This document shows, in pieces, positions 33,131-40,504 of a stretch of DNA of 64,000 bases; position 1 is the first letter of the stretch; each line of letters starts with the position of its first letter. The stretch lies in assembly GCA_022843485.1 (NCBI GenBank), contig JALHNM010000002.1, positions 158,238-222,237 of the forward strand, given 5' to 3'. The translations under genes and the position numbers were made by a program. This DNA is from Fimbriimonadaceae bacterium. GTDB lineage: Bacteria > Armatimonadota > Fimbriimonadia > Fimbriimonadales > Fimbriimonadaceae. Under the pieces are notes generated by a model. The model was not told the DNA's origin. It saw only the letters and a list, made by a program, of their open reading frames with translations, and made no database searches.

Positions 33131-34417
33131 ATGAGACTCATCACCCTTCTCCTCGCCTGCAGTCTGGGGGCGGCCGCGACCGCCCAAATCGTCCATGGCA
33201 CCGCCGAGGTCGTGAGCGGCCAAGTCCGCCAGGCCAACGGCACCTGGGCGGACGTGACCGGCACCGTCCTTCAGGTGCAAATCGAGCGCATCGAGGCCCG
33301 CAAGGTCAACGAACCACGGCGCCCGGGCCCCGTCCTCGAGAACGGCACCGTCAACCCTGCCTTCACGGTGATCTACCAGAACGACCGGCCGAGCAACTAC
33401 TTCGCGAACCCGGGCATCTGCAGCGCCCTCGACGACTGGACGATCCTCCCGGCTGGCATCGGCCAACCGTGGCGGCGTCTGACCTTCGGCGTCTCGACGC
33501 AGCGAACCTCCGGCGACGTCCTATGGCACCTCAACGCGTGGGAGACCTACGTCGCCGGTCGAGGGGCCGGCGTCAGCGCGTTCGACCGGGTCTTCGTTAA
33601 CAACTTCGGCGTCCGGTTCAACACGTCGCAGTTCCCGGCGCCGGGGGACTATAAGGTCACGGTCGTCTGGCCGACCTCGGGCCCGCAGATCGTCGCGCCC
33701 AGCACCTCCGTCTTCTTCGGCCAGACTTGGCGCGAGTTCAACATCTTCGGCCAGGGGGCGTTCCTGCTCGGTGAGATGGGCCCCGTCTTCAGCGGCGACG
33801 GCGATCCCCAAATCGGGGCGAGCACCGACCTCTTCTGGCTGGACAACGAGCCGAACATGGTGTTCGACGAGACCGAGGCCGACTTCTTCAACGGCCCGCC
33901 GAACCAGGCGAACGTCCTGTTCGTCATCGAGACCGGCTCGGCAGGACAGCAGGACGTCATCAAGCCGATCTCCTTCCGCTGGTTCCGAGGCAGGGCCAAC
34001 GGAGGGACCGTGGGCAGCCTGCACAACGTCGATCAGAACTACCTTCGCGGCCTTCGCGGCATCACAGCCAACCCCGCCGAGGCCCCGCTCCAGCTCGAGG
34101 CGGAAGGGTTCTCTAGCTTCACGAACCTCACGGAGATGAAGCTCGACCTCATGACCTCGGTCACGACCCCCGGGCTCCGCCAACGGGCCGAGATCTTCAA
34201 CTTCTCGACCAACCAGTGGGTCCAGCTCGACGACCGGGTCGCCCCGCAGACGGACACCCGGGTCACCCTGACCGCCCCCGCCCCCGCGACGAGCTACGTC
34301 GAGCCGGGCTCGGGCACCGTCCGGGCCCGGATCCAGTACCGCCAGGTCGCGCCGGTGAACAGCCCGAACTGGGGCGCACGGATCGACTTGACGAACTGGG
34401 TCACGACCCGCCCCTAA
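33131..34417 (+). CDS. Secreted beta-rich protein of unknown function
   Basis: A 428-residue protein with a clear signal peptide (MRLITLLLACSLGAAATAQ). The mature protein is rich in Asn, Thr, Trp and beta-strand patterns. The last 100 residues (EIFNFSTNQWVQLDDR, then SYVEPGSGTVRARIQYR and NWGARIDLTNW) look like the beta-sandwich ends common to armatimonad secreted proteins. No enzyme motif is visible. A GTACAAT box lies about 20 bases before the ATG. A hairpin terminator follows. Confidence 0.7.
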   Translation: MRLITLLLACSLGAAATAQIVHGTAEVVSGQVRQANGTWADVTGTVLQVQIERIEARKVNEPRRPGPVLENGTVNPAFTVIYQNDRPSNYFANPGICSALDDWTILPAGIGQPWRRLTFGVSTQRTSGDVLWHLNAWETYVAGRGAGVSAFDRVFVNNFGVRFNTSQFPAPGDYKVTVVWPTSGPQIVAPSTSVFFGQTWREFNIFGQGAFLLGEMGPVFSGDGDPQIGASTDLFWLDNEPNMVFDETEADFFNGPPNQANVLFVIETGSAGQQDVIKPISFRWFRGRANGGTVGSLHNVDQNYLRGLRGITANPAEAPLQLEAEGFSSFTNLTEMKLDLMTSVTTPGLRQRAEIFNFSTNQWVQLDDRVAPQTDTRVTLTAPAPATSYVEPGSGTVRARIQYRQVAPVNSPNWGARIDLTNWVTTRP

Positions 34418-34446
34418 GCGACGGCGGGCCTTTGGAGAGGACAGGG

Positions 34447-34481
34447 GCGCCCGTCCGGCACTTTCGTGGCCGGGCGGGCGT
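34447..34481 (+). terminator. Hairpin terminator after secreted protein gene
   Basis: Thirteen consecutive pairs (GCGCCCGTCCGGC with GCCGGGCGGGCGT, two G-U) around a nine-base loop, followed by TCTCCTCCTT. It separates the secreted protein from the metalloprotease operon. The tail is pyrimidine-rich but not a clean T-run. Confidence 0.5.
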
Positions 34482-34496
34482 CTCCTCCTTAGCGCC

Positions 34497-35237
34497 ATGC
34501 CTCCCTCTAGCGAGATCGTCGTCCGACTCGGCGGGGCCGAACTCCGGGTGGCGGTCGTACGCTCGCCCCGAGCCCGGAGGGTGCGCGTCCGCGTCGACGA
34601 ACGGGGCGCGACCGCCGTCATCCCCGCCCGAATGGCCCTCCACGAAGTCGAACGGGCCGTCCAACCCCTTGGGCCCTGGATCGAGAGGCACCTGCGAGCC
34701 ATGGCGGCCCGCCGCTCGACAAGGAGCACGGCGGGCCTGTGGCTCCGTGGGGAAGAGCACCGCCTCGTCCCCGGGTTGAGCAGGTGCTTCGTCGAAGATG
34801 GGCCCAAGGTCGGTGTCCCTAGCGGTGCCACCGAAGCCGACCTGGTGAGCTGGCTCGTCGCGAAGGCGAGGGTCGCCATGGCCGAGCGGCTCTCGATCCG
34901 GAGCCGAGAGATGGGGCTCGCCCCAAGCCGGGTCTCGATCCGCGACCAGAAGACCAAGTGGGGCGCCTGCACCTCGAGAGGCACGGTCACGCTGAACTGG
35001 CGGCTCGTCATGGCCCCGCCCGAGGTCTTGGACTACGTGGTCGTCCACGAGCTGGCCCACCTCGCCGAGCTCAACCATTCCCCCCGTTTCTGGGCGATCG
35101 TCGAGCGGCACTGCCCGGACTGGAAGCGCCACCGCGATTGGCTCAAGGCCAACGGCTGGCGCCTCCAGTCGCTGCCTGCGCTCCCCTCTGCGACAGGGGT
35201 GCCGGATGGGGTATCCCTTCAGTCGTCACACCTATGA
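34497..35237 (+). CDS. YgjP-like (DUF45/M48) zinc metallopeptidase
   Basis: A 246-residue cytosolic protein. The N-terminal half is the basic RRVRVRVDERGATAVIPA strand-rich domain of YgjP, and the C-terminal half has the zinc site VVHELAHLAELNHSPRFW (HExxH plus the third His), preceded by the family motif KWGACTSRGTVTLNWRLV. YgjP-family members have been linked to nucleotide-modification defence contexts and to general proteolysis, but no substrate is known. Its ATGA stop/start overlap with the bPH-like gene makes it the head of the operon that leads into the DUF6754 cluster. Confidence 0.9.
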   Translation: MPPSSEIVVRLGGAELRVAVVRSPRARRVRVRVDERGATAVIPARMALHEVERAVQPLGPWIERHLRAMAARRSTRSTAGLWLRGEEHRLVPGLSRCFVEDGPKVGVPSGATEADLVSWLVAKARVAMAERLSIRSREMGLAPSRVSIRDQKTKWGACTSRGTVTLNWRLVMAPPEVLDYVVVHELAHLAELNHSPRFWAIVERHCPDWKRHRDWLKANGWRLQSLPALPSATGVPDGVSLQSSHL

Positions 35238-35719
35238 CCGCGACTGCGCCGACCCCGACCGTCCAGGCCCTTGAGTGGGAGGTACGGTTGTGGGAGTCCC
35301 GACCTACGCAACGGCGCAAAGTCTTGGTCGCGGCGGGGTTCGCGGCCGTCGCCGCGGTGCTCCTGTTCGGCCGGGACCCGTTCCCGCCCGCGACGGCCCC
35401 GTTCATGGCGCTCGTGGGGTTCGCCACGATCGTGGTGAGCACGGCCGAGCTGTTCTTCCCGCTCCGCTACCGGCTCGACGGGGAAGACGCGCGGGTGCGG
35501 TGCGGTGCGAGCGTCACCGCGATCCGATGGGCCGACGTCAAGCGTCTTGTCCCTATGGAGGACGGCGTGAAGCTCTCCCCCTTGGCCGCGCCCAGCCGAT
35601 TGGACGCTTTTCGCGGGGTTTACTTGCGCTATGCGGGCAACGAGGGCGCGGTATTGGACACAATACGCGCACTCTGGAACAGCGATGCAGACGTTTTGGG
35701 ATCAGGAGCTCACGAGTGA
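35234..35719 (+). CDS. Membrane-anchored bPH-like protein
   Basis: A 161-residue protein from the ATG that overlaps the peptidase stop. Two membrane helices (about residues 29-47 and 54-76) are followed by a small strand-rich domain with the pattern YRLDGEDARVRCGASVTAIRWADVKRL, which resembles bacterial pleckstrin-homology domains of the YdbT/DUF304 type; this is a resemblance, not a firm assignment. The open frame upstream lies in the peptidase gene and is rejected. Its last 35 bases overlap the next gene in another frame. Confidence 0.65.
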   Translation: MTATAPTPTVQALEWEVRLWESRPTQRRKVLVAAGFAAVAAVLLFGRDPFPPATAPFMALVGFATIVVSTAELFFPLRYRLDGEDARVRCGASVTAIRWADVKRLVPMEDGVKLSPLAAPSRLDAFRGVYLRYAGNEGAVLDTIRALWNSDADVLGSGAHE

Positions 35720-35984
35720 GGAGGCCGATCAGTTGATCGGCCGGGTCGCCGCCCTCATCGGCAAGCGCCACATGGAGACCCCCGCGATCTTCGCGCTCGA
35801 GATGCACCGGCCCGTCATGGGCATCGCCGCCCAGGGCATGATCGCCTTCTCGCCGTTCCTCGTCCCGTTCGTCGGCTTCGACAACGTGAACGACTACAGC
35901 CGGCTCCTCGCCAAGCGCGAGTACGTCGAACGCCTCATCCAGCGCCTGGAGGAGGCGCGCGAACTTCCCCCAAAGGAGTCCTGA
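35685..35984 (+). CDS. Small protein of DUF6754 operon
   Basis: A 99-residue protein from the ATG at 35685: an acidic helix (DQELTSEEADQLIGRVAALI), a hydrophobic centre of about 20 residues (PVMGIAAQGMIAFSPFLVPFVGF) and a charged helical end. The centre could be one membrane helix or a buried core. No family recognised. It overlaps the preceding gene by 35 bp, which is unusual, but the hydrophobic pattern and placement argue that it is real. The earlier ATG at 35631 would enlarge the overlap. Confidence 0.6.
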   Translation: MQTFWDQELTSEEADQLIGRVAALIGKRHMETPAIFALEMHRPVMGIAAQGMIAFSPFLVPFVGFDNVNDYSRLLAKREYVERLIQRLEEARELPPKES

Positions 35985-35993
35985 CCCACGACC

Positions 35994-36989
35994 ATGCAAT
36001 GGCTCGACACCGGTTGGTTCGGGATCGTCATCACCCTCGTGATGGTGACGTTCATCCTGTCCAACATCTATCGGGCGGACAAGGGCAAGAAAGAGCTCTT
36101 CATCCGCCGCATCCCCGGCCTGAACGCCATCGACGACGCGATCGGGCGCGCCACTGAGATGGGGCGCCCCGTCATCATGGTCCCCGGGATCGGGTCGCTC
36201 AACGCCGTCTCGGTCCAGGCGCTCAACGTGTTCGCCCACGTGACGAAGACGGCCGCCCAGTTCTCGACGCCCATCAAGCTTTGCGTCGCCGACGCCGCCG
36301 TCTACACCGTGGCGCAAGAGGTGATCCGCGACGTGTACCAGAAGCAGGGGATGATCGAGCGCTACGACGTGGACTCGGTACGGTTCGTCTCGGACCGCCA
36401 GTTCGCCTTCGCGGCGGGCGTGAGCGGGACTATCCTCCGAGAGAAGGCGGCGGCCACGTTCCTCCTCGGCGAGTTCTTCGCCGAGTCGCTCATCTTCGCC
36501 GAGACCGCGAACAGCGTCGGCGCCATCCAGGTCGCGGGCTCCACCCAGACCTCTCAGACCCCGTTCTTCATCGCCGCTTGCGACTACGTCCTTATCGGAG
36601 ACGAGTTCTATGCCGCGAGCGCCTACCTGAGCCGCGTGCCGGTCCTCGTCGGAAGCCTCGTGGGGCAGGACTGGTGCAAGCTCCTGATCGCGACCGGGAT
36701 CCTCCTTGGGTTCGCTACGAACAGCCTCGAGCGGAGCCAGGAGACGAGCGTCGGGCGGGTGCCCCTCGCCGTCGCCGCACCGGAGAAGTGGACGGCCATG
36801 ACGGAAGAGACGAAGAGCGTCTTTGAAGCGGCCGAGGACGAAATCCCGCTGGACAAGCCCCGTCTGCGAAAGCGGAACGAGACAAGCGTGTTCCGACTCT
36901 TCAACCCCCTTGTCCGCGAGGCTGACCTGCGCGTCGAACGGCCTCAGAAGCCGCCGGCGCCACCCGCCGCGACAGGAGGGGCCCAGTGA
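35994..36989 (+). CDS. DUF6754 membrane protein
   Basis: A 331-residue protein with an N-terminal membrane helix (residues 7-24), a large cytoplasm-or-periplasm domain and a hydrophobic hairpin near residue 230 (LLIATGILLGFATN). The conserved body (GRPVIMVPGIGSLNAVSVQ, ADAAVYTVAQEVIRDVY, FAAGVSGTILREKAAATFLLGEFFAES, QTSQTPFFIAACDYVLIGDEFYAASAYLS) is what I recognise as DUF6754, seen in armatimonads and Chloroflexi. No function is known. Gly- and Ala-rich helices and TQTSQTPFF loops do not match any enzyme I know. It overlaps the next gene by four bases (GTGA). Confidence 0.8.
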   Translation: MQWLDTGWFGIVITLVMVTFILSNIYRADKGKKELFIRRIPGLNAIDDAIGRATEMGRPVIMVPGIGSLNAVSVQALNVFAHVTKTAAQFSTPIKLCVADAAVYTVAQEVIRDVYQKQGMIERYDVDSVRFVSDRQFAFAAGVSGTILREKAAATFLLGEFFAESLIFAETANSVGAIQVAGSTQTSQTPFFIAACDYVLIGDEFYAASAYLSRVPVLVGSLVGQDWCKLLIATGILLGFATNSLERSQETSVGRVPLAVAAPEKWTAMTEETKSVFEAAEDEIPLDKPRLRKRNETSVFRLFNPLVREADLRVERPQKPPAPPAATGGAQ

Positions 36990-37930
36990 TCCCGTTAGCC
37001 CAAGCGCCGCCCATCACGTTCTGGGGGGTTCAGCCCGGCTCGGGCGAGATGTGGGTCAAGATCGTCGTGGCCCTTGTGGTCTGCCTCCTGATCATGTTCG
37101 GCCTCACGTTCCTGCCGAACGCGGGGAGAAAGGCCGTTGTCTGGGGCTTCACGTTCGCAGGCGGCCTCTTCTACGTGCTGCTCTGGATCGTTCCGACCCC
37201 GATCAACCGCGGCCCCAGCGACCTCCCGCGTCCGGGCGAAGAGTTCGGGTTCTGGCTCCAAGACGCACTCCCCCACATCGTCAACTCGGCGAACATCCTC
37301 ACCGCGTTCCTGCTCGGGCTCGGCATCTACTCGCTGCTTCGCGTCCACCTCGGGCGCATCGCGAAACGCCAGCCCGACCGCGAGTTCAGCGCCATCCTGC
37401 TCGTCTGCATGGTCGTGATGGCGGGGTTCGGCTATGCCGACTGGATCATGAGGCGGTTCGGGGAGGGCCGCGAGAAGCTGGAACTCATGCAGAACTGGAC
37501 CCCCGTCCAGTACGCGTTCGACCTCATGTTCGACGGGTTGCTCCAACAGATGGACGCCGCGATGTTCTCGATGATCGCGTTCTTCATCCTGTCCGCCGCC
37601 TACCGGGCCTTCCGAATCCGCTCGGTCGAGTCGACGGTGCTGATGGCGAGCGCACTCATCTTGATGCTCAGCCTCCTCGGGGCGCTGGTCGCGCTCTGGA
37701 ACGGGGGAGTCGACGCTATGGCCGTCGCCCTTAACCTTCCGAACGCCAGCGTCGACCTGAAGGAAGCCCACTTCCTCAACAACTTCAAACTGAACGAGGT
37801 CGCGAACTGGGTGAGGAGCTTCCTGCAAGTCCCTGCCCTCCGCGCCCTTGAGTTCGGGGTCGGCCTCGGCGCTCTCGCCATGGGCCTCCGACTCTGGCTC
37901 GGACTCGAAAAAGGAGGGATCAGCGCGTGA
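36986..37930 (+). CDS. Seven-helix membrane protein of DUF6754 operon
   Basis: A 314-residue integral membrane protein with about seven helices: residues near 24-46, 52-72, 98-117, 132-154, 190-212, 215-238 and a C-terminal one (GVGLGALAMGLRLWLG). An amphipathic section separates the first four from the last three. No transporter motif or catalytic residue stands out. It overlaps both neighbours by four bases, so its amount should match theirs, which suggests a fixed-stoichiometry complex. Confidence 0.7.
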   Translation: MIPLAQAPPITFWGVQPGSGEMWVKIVVALVVCLLIMFGLTFLPNAGRKAVVWGFTFAGGLFYVLLWIVPTPINRGPSDLPRPGEEFGFWLQDALPHIVNSANILTAFLLGLGIYSLLRVHLGRIAKRQPDREFSAILLVCMVVMAGFGYADWIMRRFGEGREKLELMQNWTPVQYAFDLMFDGLLQQMDAAMFSMIAFFILSAAYRAFRIRSVESTVLMASALILMLSLLGALVALWNGGVDAMAVALNLPNASVDLKEAHFLNNFKLNEVANWVRSFLQVPALRALEFGVGLGALAMGLRLWLGLEKGGISA

Positions 37931-38904
37931 CCCCGCAAAAGTCCATTTGGGAAAAGCTCCAAGAGATCGACCGGAGGATCCTCTACCTCATCCTCGCGAT
38001 AGCGGTCACCGTGCCGCTCTGGATCCCGGCCAAGCTGCCCGTCATCCCGGACAGCACGTCTATGGATCTTTACGGCCAGCTTATGAGCGTGCCGGAGGAT
38101 AAGACCGTGTTCGTGCAATCCGACTGGACGGTCTCGACCCGAGGCGAGAGCCAAGGGCACCTCGAAGCTCTGCTCCGGATCCTTATGGCGCGCCGGATCA
38201 AGTTCGTGATCTACGCCGCCGCCGACCCGCAGGCACCACAGGTCTTCCGCAACGTGATCCTCGGGCTTAACCAGGAACGGGAAGCGAGGGGTCTGCCGCC
38301 ATACCGGCAATGGGAGGACTACATCGACCTCGGCGCCTTCCTGAACGCGGAAGGCACGCTGAACTCGATCGGCCAGGACGTCCGGAAGCTCTTCGGTCCG
38401 CGACGCTCGGCCGACACGGAGGGCCGGGAACGCCCCGTCCTCGAGTCACCGGTCCTCAGCCGAGTGCAAAAGATCGGGGACGCCGGTCTCTACGTGGTCG
38501 TCACCGCCTCCGCCACCATCGACGTCGCCGTCCAACGGATCTCGGGCAAGACCAAGCTCGCGGCCATGACGACCGGCGTCGTCTTCCCCAGCGTCCTGCC
38601 GTTCTACCAGTCCGGACAGGTCGTCGGGGCCGCTGGCGGACTGAAGGGGGTCTACGACATGGAGTTCCTCATGGCCAACGGCGTGAACGTCGTCAGCCCG
38701 ACCGGGAAGGTCGAAGCCCAGTTCCCGGCGAAAGCGGAACTCACCGCGCCACCGCTCACCGAGATCGAGCCTAAGACGGTCACCTTCGCGCGTGGCCAGC
38801 GGTACTTCCTCTCCTTCCACGCGGCGATCGTGCTCCTCATCATCGCCGTCGTCGTAGGCAACATCGGCATGTACAAGATGCGCAAGAACAGGAGGGGCGC
38901 TTGA
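37927..38904 (+). CDS. Bitopic membrane protein with large extracytoplasmic domain, DUF6754 operon
   Basis: A 325-residue protein with one helix near each end (about 18-34 and 293-316) and some 255 residues between them, on the outside if the basic termini stay in the cytoplasm. The middle domain starts with MDLYGQLMSVPEDKTVFVQSDWTVSTRGESQGHLEAL and includes a Rossmann-like stretch RRIKFVIYAAADPQAPQVFRNVI, and later AMTTGVVFPSVLPFYQSGQVVGAAGGLKG. I recognise no family. GTGA and TTGA overlaps join it to its neighbours. Confidence 0.7.
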   Translation: MTPQKSIWEKLQEIDRRILYLILAIAVTVPLWIPAKLPVIPDSTSMDLYGQLMSVPEDKTVFVQSDWTVSTRGESQGHLEALLRILMARRIKFVIYAAADPQAPQVFRNVILGLNQEREARGLPPYRQWEDYIDLGAFLNAEGTLNSIGQDVRKLFGPRRSADTEGRERPVLESPVLSRVQKIGDAGLYVVVTASATIDVAVQRISGKTKLAAMTTGVVFPSVLPFYQSGQVVGAAGGLKGVYDMEFLMANGVNVVSPTGKVEAQFPAKAELTAPPLTEIEPKTVTFARGQRYFLSFHAAIVLLIIAVVVGNIGMYKMRKNRRGA

Positions 38905-39680
38905 ACCCAGAGACCTATCTCCTTATCAAGCTGACCTTCGGGGTTTTGGCGACGATCGGGCTCTACAGCGTGCTCTATAAGGAGACCAAGCTCTACCGGT
39001 TCTTCGAGCACGTGTTCCTCGGCCTCGCCGCTGGGTTCTCGATCGTCTTCCTCTGGCGCGAGACCCTCTTCCCGCTCTGGTGGGAGAAGATGGTCGGCCA
39101 GATCGACGAACAGTCCGGCGCGCTCGTCCAGCCGGCCTACTGGGCCTACATCGTGTTCTTACCGATCGGTCTCATGGCCTACACCGTCTTCAGCAAGAAG
39201 AACGGCTGGATGAGCCGCGTCCCGATCGGCGTGATCCTCGGCCTCTGGGCGGGCCAGCAGGTCCAGGTCTGGTGGCAGACCTACGGTGGCCAGATCGCAG
39301 GCACGATGCAGCCCGTCATCCCGACCGGTCTCGCGGGGCCCGCGGGCACGTTCCAGTGGACCAAACCGGGCAACACCGGCCTCACCCCGGAACAGATCGC
39401 GGACTTCAACACCAAGATCTGGCCCAGCCAAGCCGTCAACAACCTGATCTTCGTCATCACCGTGCTCGCCGCGCTCAGCTACTTCCTGTTCAGCTTCGAA
39501 CTCAAGGGCAAGGCGATGATCGGGTTCAACAAGCTCGGCCGCTGGTTGCTCATGATCGGCTTCGGCGCGATCTTCGGCAGCACGGTCATGGCCCGCTTCG
39601 CCCTCGTCATCGACCGGATGTCGTTCGTGTTCGTCGAGTGGGTGCAAAGCATCCAGGCCGTCTTCAACCGAGGCGCCTGA
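38901..39680 (+). CDS. Multi-helix membrane protein, last of DUF6754 cluster
   Basis: A 259-residue membrane protein starting TTG inside the preceding stop (TTGA). Five or six helices are visible: about residues 4-26, 35-52, 78-97, 105-120, 179-200 and 215-237. The loop around residues 120-165 is rich in Gly, Gln and Pro (QTYGGQIAGTMQPVIPTG). No known family. recO follows after 13 bp and may be on the same mRNA. Confidence 0.7.
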   Translation: MNPETYLLIKLTFGVLATIGLYSVLYKETKLYRFFEHVFLGLAAGFSIVFLWRETLFPLWWEKMVGQIDEQSGALVQPAYWAYIVFLPIGLMAYTVFSKKNGWMSRVPIGVILGLWAGQQVQVWWQTYGGQIAGTMQPVIPTGLAGPAGTFQWTKPGNTGLTPEQIADFNTKIWPSQAVNNLIFVITVLAALSYFLFSFELKGKAMIGFNKLGRWLLMIGFGAIFGSTVMARFALVIDRMSFVFVEWVQSIQAVFNRGA

Positions 39681-39693
39681 GCGACCACAGGAC

Positions 39694-40440
39694 GTGGCGC
39701 TCGACGTCACCGCCCGGGCGATCGTCCTCCGCCGGTCCGACTCTGGAGAGTCGGACCGGCGGATCGTTGTCCTGACTGCCGAGTCAGGCAAGCTCGACCT
39801 GGTCGCCAAGGGTGCCCGCAAAGCGGGCTCGCGCCTCGCGGGATCGAGCGAGCCCCTCGTCCAGGCCGTTTTCACCTGGGCCGCAGGGAGGCACCGTCGG
39901 TTCGTCACGCAAGTCCAACCAGTGACCTCCTACCCTGGTCTGCGCAAGGACTTTTCGCGCCTGTCCGCCGCCCTCGCCCTCGTCGAGTTGGTGGACGTCT
40001 CGCTCCCCTACGAGAGCCCCGCGCCCGAAGTTCTGACGGTCCTCGAAACCGGACTCGGGGCGCTCGCCGGACCGGGCCCTTGGGAAGCGGCACTTGCTTG
40101 GACGCTGGCCACCCTCCTCGAGGCCGAGGGGATCCACCCGGAGTGGACGACGTGCGCCGTCTCAGGGCAGCCCCTGGCCGAGAACCCCGCTTGGGTCTCC
40201 CCCCGGGCCGGTGGATACGTCCGCGCCGAACTCGCCGCACCCTTTCCCGACCGGACTCCTGTCACCGCCGAGACGCTCATCGCCCTACGTCGCCTCGGCG
40301 AGATCCAGTCCCCACCCCCTGCCCTTCGCGGCGCCTCGGAGTGCCTCGAGACCCTGTTCCAGTTCTGGCGCGCGACGCTGGAGCGCCCGTTGTCGGCGCT
40401 CGAGGCCGTCCTCCGCGAACTGAGACGGGAGGACAGCTAG
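39694..40440 (+). CDS. recO: DNA repair protein RecO
   Basis: RecO anneals ssDNA and, with RecR, loads RecA in the RecFOR pathway. The 248-residue length, the N-terminal OB domain (ALDVTARAIVLRRSDSGESDRRIVVLTAESGKLDLVAKGARK, with the KGARK motif) and the helical C-terminal domain fit. The four cysteines of the usual zinc finger are reduced to one (TTCAVSG), so it probably binds no zinc. GTG start, no Shine-Dalgarno. Codons 12-24 contain a 16-bp perfect inverted repeat, listed separately. Confidence 0.9.
   Translation: MALDVTARAIVLRRSDSGESDRRIVVLTAESGKLDLVAKGARKAGSRLAGSSEPLVQAVFTWAAGRHRRFVTQVQPVTSYPGLRKDFSRLSAALALVELVDVSLPYESPAPEVLTVLETGLGALAGPGPWEAALAWTLATLLEAEGIHPEWTTCAVSGQPLAENPAWVSPRAGGYVRAELAAPFPDRTPVTAETLIALRRLGEIQSPPPALRGASECLETLFQFWRATLERPLSALEAVLRELRREDS
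39728..39763. repeat. Perfect 16-bp inverted repeat inside recO
   Basis: The left arm 39728-39743 and right arm 39748-39763 are exact reverse complements around a TGGA loop, so RNA or DNA could fold into a 16-bp hairpin. It is coding and specifies the near-palindromic peptide RRSDSGESDRR. Confidence 0.9.
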
Positions 40441-40491
40441 CCTGTACGCCGCCTAACGCCCCGCCCGACCCCATTCTGCCCGGACACGTCA

Positions 40492-40497
40492 GAATAT
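40492..40497 (+). promoter_or_regulatory. -10 box of leaderless peptide-binding lipoprotein gene
   Basis: GAATAT ends seven bases before the ATG at 40505, and no Shine-Dalgarno lies between. Confidence 0.45.
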
Positions 40498-40504
40498 CGG
40501 AACG

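Noticed and set aside
34497-35237. YgjP-like peptidase as part of a defence system
   Set aside because: YgjP homologues occur with restriction systems, but no nuclease or methyltransferase partner is adjacent; the neighbours are membrane proteins.
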